Of a DNA stretch of 64,000 nt, positions 59,651-64,000 are shown piece by piece. Numbering within the stretch: position 1 is the stretch's first letter; each line of letters begins with the position of its first letter. The translations under genes and the position numbers were made by a program. Origin of the DNA: Neisseria sicca (GTDB lineage: Bacteria > Pseudomonadota > Gammaproteobacteria > Burkholderiales > Neisseriaceae); the NCBI RefSeq assembly GCF_017753665.1, contig NZ_CP072524.1, positions 1,364,001-1,428,000 on the forward strand. Direction: 5' to 3'. The notes beneath the pieces were generated by a model. That model was not told where the DNA came from. It did no database searches and saw only the letters and a program-made list of their open reading frames with translations.

Positions 59651-61972
59651 ATGTCCTGCCTTAAAACGAAACGCACATCCGGCATCTTGAATACGATGCT
59701 GTCGATGTTTGCCGTATTTGTCCTACTGTTTTCGACACTGCCCGCCTATGCCGAGCGTTTGCCGGAATTCCTGTCAAAAATCCAGCCTGCGGAAATTTTT
59801 CCAGGTGCAGACCGCTATGGCAAGCCGGAAGGCAAACCTATGGTTGCCCGCGTTTATAAGGGCGACGAGCAGTTGGGCTTGGTGTATATCACAACGGACG
59901 TGGTCAACACGCGCGGTTATTCGAGCAAACCGATTGATACGATGGTGGCTTTGGCCAACGATGGAACGGTCGCCGGTGCGAAGCTAGTCGACCACCACGA
60001 GCCGATTATGCTTATCGGTATCCCGCAATCGCGCGTGGATAAATTCATCGATAAATATATCGGTTTGAATTTCATTAAGAATCCGCCTACTCCGGGCGTT
60101 GCTCCCGGGGACATCATTAGCGGCGCGACCGTTACGCTGATGGTGATTAACGACAGCATCCAGCGTTCGTTCAAAGTGGTTGCCGGCAAATATGGTTTGG
60201 GTACCGACAAAGCCGTTCAGACGACCTCTGCCAGTCCTGTGGATACGCAACAGGCTACCGAACCTGCAACTCAAACCCGCCCTCGCCGCGCTGTCAATCC
60301 GGACAAACAGGACATCCAATCTTGGAATGCCCTTTTGGAACAAAAAGCCATCGGTCATCTGCATATTTCAGTGGATGAAATCAACAAGCTGTTTGAAAAA
60401 GGCGGCAAAGCCGGTGTTGCCGACCACGCCGAACAAGGCGCAGGCGACGATACCTTTATCGATTTGTATACTGCCGTAGTCAGCCAACCCTCCATCGGTA
60501 AAAGCCTGCTGGGCGAACAAGGATGGAAAAACCTGCAAAGCCGTCTGCAACCGGGTCAACAAGCTGTCTTGGTCGCCGGTGAAGGCCGCTATTCTTGGAA
60601 AGGTTCGGGTTATGTCCGCGGCGGTATTTTCGACCGTATCGAGATGATTCAGGGCGAAAACAGCTTCCGCTTTACCGACGCAGAACACGAACGCTTGGTC
60701 AGCCTGGCTGCCGAAGGTGCACCCCACTTTAAAGAAGTATCATGGTTTACCATTCCTGCCAATGTGGAATTCGACGCTGCCGAACCTTGGCGTTTACAGT
60801 TGATGGTTCAGCGTGTATTGAGCGTAAACGACAAAGCATTCGTCACTGCCGACTTGGATTACGAACTGCCTAAAGGTTACTATGTCGATGACCCGAAAGC
60901 ACCGCCCGTTGAAATCAGCGCACCGGTAGAACCTGCCGCAGCTGCAGGTGCTGCAGATGCCGGCAACGGTATTGCCGACCAAGCCAGTGCCGACGACGGC
61001 GCATCCAACCAACTGTGGAAACAAGTTTGGAAAGCAAAACAGGGTCAAATCATCGTAGTCAGTATCGCATTGACCATCCTGCTTTTGGTATTCCTGTTCC
61101 AAGACTGGATTGTTCGCTACGAAAAATGGTACGACCGTTTCCGCTTGGTATTCCTGACATTTACCCTGTTGTATATCGGCTGGTACGCTCAGGCGCAACT
61201 GTCGGTCGTCAATACGCTGACGCTGTTCTCCGCTATCCTGACCGAATTCCGTTGGGACTTCTTCCTGATGGATCCGATTGTGTTCATCCTGTGGCTGTTT
61301 ACCGCCGCAACCATGCTGCTGTGGAACCGCGGTACATTCTGCGGCTGGCTCTGCCCCTTCGGTTCACTGCAAGAGTTGACCAACCGTATTGCCAAAAAAT
61401 TGGGCGTGAAACAGATTACCGTGCCGCACCTGCTGCACACACGCCTGACCGCGATTAAATATGTGATTTTCTTCGGCCTATTGGCGATTTCGCTGTATGA
61501 TTTGGGCACTGCTGAAAAATTTGCCGAAGTAGAACCTTTTAAAACAGCGATTATTTTGAAATTCGTCCGCGAATGGTGGTTTGTCGCGTTTGCCGTTGCC
61601 CTCTTGGTTGCCGGCTTGTTCATCGAACGCTTCTTCTGCCGCTATCTGTGCCCGTTGGGCGCAGGCATCGCCCTACCCGGCCGCTTCCGCGTATTCGACT
61701 GGCTGCGCCGCTACAAAATGTGTGGCAACCCTTGCCAAATCTGTACGCACGAATGCCCCGTTCAAGCGATTGCACCGGAAGGCGACATCCATCCGAACGA
61801 ATGTATCCAGTGCCTGCACTGCCAAGTCATGTATCACCATGACACACGTTGTCCGCAAGTTGTGGCAACCAACAAGAAAAAACAAAAACAGGCGGCGGCG
61901 AAAGCCGAACCCGAAACCGCATCTGCAAAACAACAGCCTACCGAGCAGATTGTGCAGTTTGTGAAAAAATAA
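59651..61972 (+). CDS. nosR: Nitrous-oxide reductase maturation/electron-transfer protein NosR
   Basis: NosR is an integral-membrane flavo-iron-sulfur protein that feeds electrons to NosZ and is needed for its expression. The 773-residue protein has a signal sequence, a periplasmic FMN-binding domain (PGDIISGATVTLMVINDSI, covalent Thr in SGAT), five or six membrane helices, and a cytoplasmic tail with Cys clusters FCGWLCPFGSLQEL, FCRYLCPLGAG, CGNPCQICTHECP and CIQCLHCQ. The start is ATG 59651 after GGGGATAGTC. The C-terminus is an Ala/Lys/Gln-rich linker. nosZ follows by 153 bp. Confidence 0.96.
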   Translation: MSCLKTKRTSGILNTMLSMFAVFVLLFSTLPAYAERLPEFLSKIQPAEIFPGADRYGKPEGKPMVARVYKGDEQLGLVYITTDVVNTRGYSSKPIDTMVALANDGTVAGAKLVDHHEPIMLIGIPQSRVDKFIDKYIGLNFIKNPPTPGVAPGDIISGATVTLMVINDSIQRSFKVVAGKYGLGTDKAVQTTSASPVDTQQATEPATQTRPRRAVNPDKQDIQSWNALLEQKAIGHLHISVDEINKLFEKGGKAGVADHAEQGAGDDTFIDLYTAVVSQPSIGKSLLGEQGWKNLQSRLQPGQQAVLVAGEGRYSWKGSGYVRGGIFDRIEMIQGENSFRFTDAEHERLVSLAAEGAPHFKEVSWFTIPANVEFDAAEPWRLQLMVQRVLSVNDKAFVTADLDYELPKGYYVDDPKAPPVEISAPVEPAAAAGAADAGNGIADQASADDGASNQLWKQVWKAKQGQIIVVSIALTILLLVFLFQDWIVRYEKWYDRFRLVFLTFTLLYIGWYAQAQLSVVNTLTLFSAILTEFRWDFFLMDPIVFILWLFTAATMLLWNRGTFCGWLCPFGSLQELTNRIAKKLGVKQITVPHLLHTRLTAIKYVIFFGLLAISLYDLGTAEKFAEVEPFKTAIILKFVREWWFVAFAVALLVAGLFIERFFCRYLCPLGAGIALPGRFRVFDWLRRYKMCGNPCQICTHECPVQAIAPEGDIHPNECIQCLHCQVMYHHDTRCPQVVATNKKKQKQAAAKAEPETASAKQQPTEQIVQFVKK

Positions 61973-62125
61973 ACCGCCCCACGGCCGGCAAATAATCTAA
62001 ACCCCTAAAGAACCCTGAAAAAATGCCGCGCCACCCGTAACCATACTTATAAACATAAATTCGTTTTTTTGATCGGCAGGTCGTCTGAAAACGCCGGCTG
62101 CCGAATTTTATCCAAGGAGTGTTGT

Positions 62126-64000
62126 ATGTCAGACGAAAAATTAGAACAAAACGGTTTAAGCCGTCGTTCATTCTTAGGTACTGCCGCCGCTTCCGGCGCA
62201 GGTATTGCGGGCGCCGGTCTGTTGGGATTGGCAGGCTGTTCCAAAGAGGGTGGCGATAAAGCCGCCGCTTCAGGTGCTGCACCTGCCGCCAAAACCGAGT
62301 CTCATGCCTCTGCCGAACCGGGTAAACAGACTTCCGAAGTCGGTCCGGGCGAACTCGACCAATACTACGGCTTCCTCTCCGGCGGCCAATCGGGCGAAAT
62401 GCGCTTGATCGGTGTGCCCTCCATGCGCGAACTGATGCGTATCCCTGTGTTTAACATGGACAGCGCGACCGGTTGGGGCCGTACCAACGAGAGCCTGCGT
62501 ATTTTGAATGAAAAAAATACGCCGGAAACCAACCAGTTCCTGAAAGACAGCGGCTTGCGCTGCTATCCTAACGGCGACTTGCACCATCCGCACTTGTCGT
62601 TTACCGACCAAACTTACGACGGCCGCTACGCCTATGCCAACGACAAGGCTAATAATCGTGTCTGCCGAATCCGTCTGGATTTCATGAAAACCGACAAAAT
62701 CACCGAAATCCCTAATGTTTCCGGCGTACACGGCCTGCGTCCGCAACGTTATCCGAAAACCGGCTATGTCTTTGCCAACGGCGAACACATCGTACCGGTA
62801 AGCGGCGTGGGTACTTGGAACGATCCTAAAACTTGGAATGCCGTTTACACCGCCATCGACGGCGAAACCATGGACATCGCATGGCAAGTATTGGTGGACG
62901 GCAACTTGGACAACGGCGATGCCGACTACCAAGGCAAATACTCCTTCTCCACCTGCTACAACTCCGAACGCGCCCTGACCGTTGCAGGTGCGTCTTCCAA
63001 CGAACAAGACTGGTGCGTGGTTTTCAATATTGCCGCCATCGAAGAAGGCATCAAAAACGGCGACTTCAAAGAAGTCAACGGCGTAAAAATGCTGGACGGC
63101 CGTGCAGAAGCGAACTCCAAATATACCCGCTACATCCCCGTGCCAAACTCTCCGCACGGCTGTAACGCGTCTCCTGACGGCAAATACATCATGCTCAATG
63201 GTAAACTGTCTCCGACCGTTACCGTATTGGATGTCAGCAAACTGGACGATTTGTTCGCAGGCAAAATCAAAGAACGCGACGTAGTCGTTGCCGAACCCCA
63301 ACTGGGTCTCGGTCCTTTACACACCGCGTTTGACGGTCGCGGCAACGCCTACACCACGCTGTTTATCGACAGCCAAATGGTCAAATGGAACATCGACGAC
63401 GCCATCAAAGCCTACAAAGGCGAAAAAGTGGATCCGATCAAACAGAAACTCGACGTCCACTACCAACCCGGCCACAACCATACGACCATGGGCGAAACCA
63501 AGGAAGCCGACGGTAAATGGCTGGTATCTTTGAACAAATTCTCCAAAGACCGCTTCCTCAACGCCGGCCCGCTGAAACCGGAATGCGACCAGTTGATCGA
63601 CATTTCCGGCGACGAAATGCGCCTGGTACACGACAACCCGACCTTTGCCGAACCGCATGACCTGTGTCTAGTTGCCGCTTCCAAAGTCAACCCGAAAAAA
63701 ACCTGGGACCGCAAAGACCCATGGTTCTGGCAAGACGCTGTGGAACAAGCGAAAAAAGACGGTGTCGAGCTGGAAAAAGCCGCCAAAGTCATCCGCGAGG
63801 GCAACAAAGTCCGCGTATACATGACTGCCATCGCACCTGCGTACAGCGTTCCGCAATTCGAAGTCAACCAAGGCGACGAAGTAACCGTATATGTTACCAA
63901 CGTCGAAACCATCGAAGACTTGACCCACGGCTTCACTTTGGAAGGCTACGGCATCGCGATGGAAATCGGCCCGCAGGCTACCCAGTCGGTAACCTTCAAA
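62126..64000 (+). CDS. nosZ: Nitrous-oxide reductase NosZ (3'-truncated by window edge)
   Basis: NosZ reduces N2O to N2 in the periplasm at multicopper centres Cu-Z and Cu-A. The first 625 codons are present without a stop. The Tat signal LSRRSFLGTAAASGAG has the twin arginines at residues 13-14. It is followed by LAGC at 35-38 and then an Ala/Gly-rich linker, so the mature protein may be lipidated, unlike the soluble enzyme of Pseudomonas. Seven-bladed propeller motifs are visible, including GDLHHPHLSFT, CYNSERALTVAG, SPHGCNASPDGKYIML and PGHNHTTMGET. The Cu-A domain would lie beyond the window. AAGGAG lies 9 nt before the start. Meningococcal nosZ is often reported as degraded; here it is intact so far. 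Confidence 0.96.
   Translation, partial: MSDEKLEQNGLSRRSFLGTAAASGAGIAGAGLLGLAGCSKEGGDKAAASGAAPAAKTESHASAEPGKQTSEVGPGELDQYYGFLSGGQSGEMRLIGVPSMRELMRIPVFNMDSATGWGRTNESLRILNEKNTPETNQFLKDSGLRCYPNGDLHHPHLSFTDQTYDGRYAYANDKANNRVCRIRLDFMKTDKITEIPNVSGVHGLRPQRYPKTGYVFANGEHIVPVSGVGTWNDPKTWNAVYTAIDGETMDIAWQVLVDGNLDNGDADYQGKYSFSTCYNSERALTVAGASSNEQDWCVVFNIAAIEEGIKNGDFKEVNGVKMLDGRAEANSKYTRYIPVPNSPHGCNASPDGKYIMLNGKLSPTVTVLDVSKLDDLFAGKIKERDVVVAEPQLGLGPLHTAFDGRGNAYTTLFIDSQMVKWNIDDAIKAYKGEKVDPIKQKLDVHYQPGHNHTTMGETKEADGKWLVSLNKFSKDRFLNAGPLKPECDQLIDISGDEMRLVHDNPTFAEPHDLCLVAASKVNPKKTWDRKDPWFWQDAVEQAKKDGVELEKAAKVIREGNKVRVYMTAIAPAYSVPQFEVNQGDEVTVYVTNVETIEDLTHGFTLEGYGIAMEIGPQATQSVTFK

Overview
The window is chromosomal DNA of a Neisseria, most likely a commensal species. 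The strongest sign is the DNA uptake sequence (DUS). Dozens of copies of AGGTCGTCTGAAA and its complement occur, mostly as inverted pairs just after genes. This is the variant usually called the mucosa-type dialect, rather than the AGGCCGTCTGAA form of meningococci, which appears only a few times (for example 5174-5185, 37260-37271, 44821-44832). Two Correia elements, a dRS3-type mosaic repeat, an IS1106-like IS5 element, two IS1655-like IS30 elements and a factor H-binding-protein homologue agree with this. I cannot name the species from sequence alone.

Layout. 1-5.5 kb: the C-terminal part of a large RTX protein, a TetR regulator and a divergent TonB-dependent receptor. 5.5-10.5 kb: a small unknown protein, a quinone-type oxidoreductase, an SDR dehydrogenase, an alkylation-repair operon (AraC-type HTH, MGMT and AlkB, with the first two apparently split by a frameshift) and an MFS transporter. 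10.8-17.2 kb: a lone cysN and a full type I secretion system (TolC, ABC and HlyD subunits) that could export the RTX protein. 17.4-24.7 kb: suhB, trmJ, a DUF1853 gene, an IS5 element inside a DUS hairpin, an fHbp homologue, an NAD-dependent L-lactate dehydrogenase and rlmB. 24.7-34.3 kb: two inverted 1081-bp IS30 copies bracketing azlCD, dapA-bamC, a ccoS/LplT-like operon and ackA. 34.4-59.3 kb: mostly housekeeping genes (recN, gshB, dgkA, a PCu(A)C copper chaperone, mnmA, fadD, phoH, gmk-rpoZ-spoT, apt, ltgA, tRNA-Ser, rluE, upp, grxD, rpsU-yqeY, rpoH, lnt, trpA, accD). 59.6-64 kb: nosR and the first 625 codons of nosZ, starting a nitrous-oxide reduction locus behind a well-formed FNR-type promoter.

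Genes that may work together: the RTX protein and its exporter; the FNR-linked set (nosRZ and, by inference, fHbp or ldh), which points to life at low oxygen; and ccoS, the copper chaperone and nosZ, which all concern copper or cbb3-type respiration. No phage, CRISPR array, plasmid or defence system is visible. The most unusual points are an IS5 copy that splits a DUS terminator hairpin and leaves a direct repeat, an apparent Tat-lipoprotein NosZ, the fHbp homologue with a nearby FNR box, the split ada gene, and a 65-nt identical terminator segment at two distant loci.
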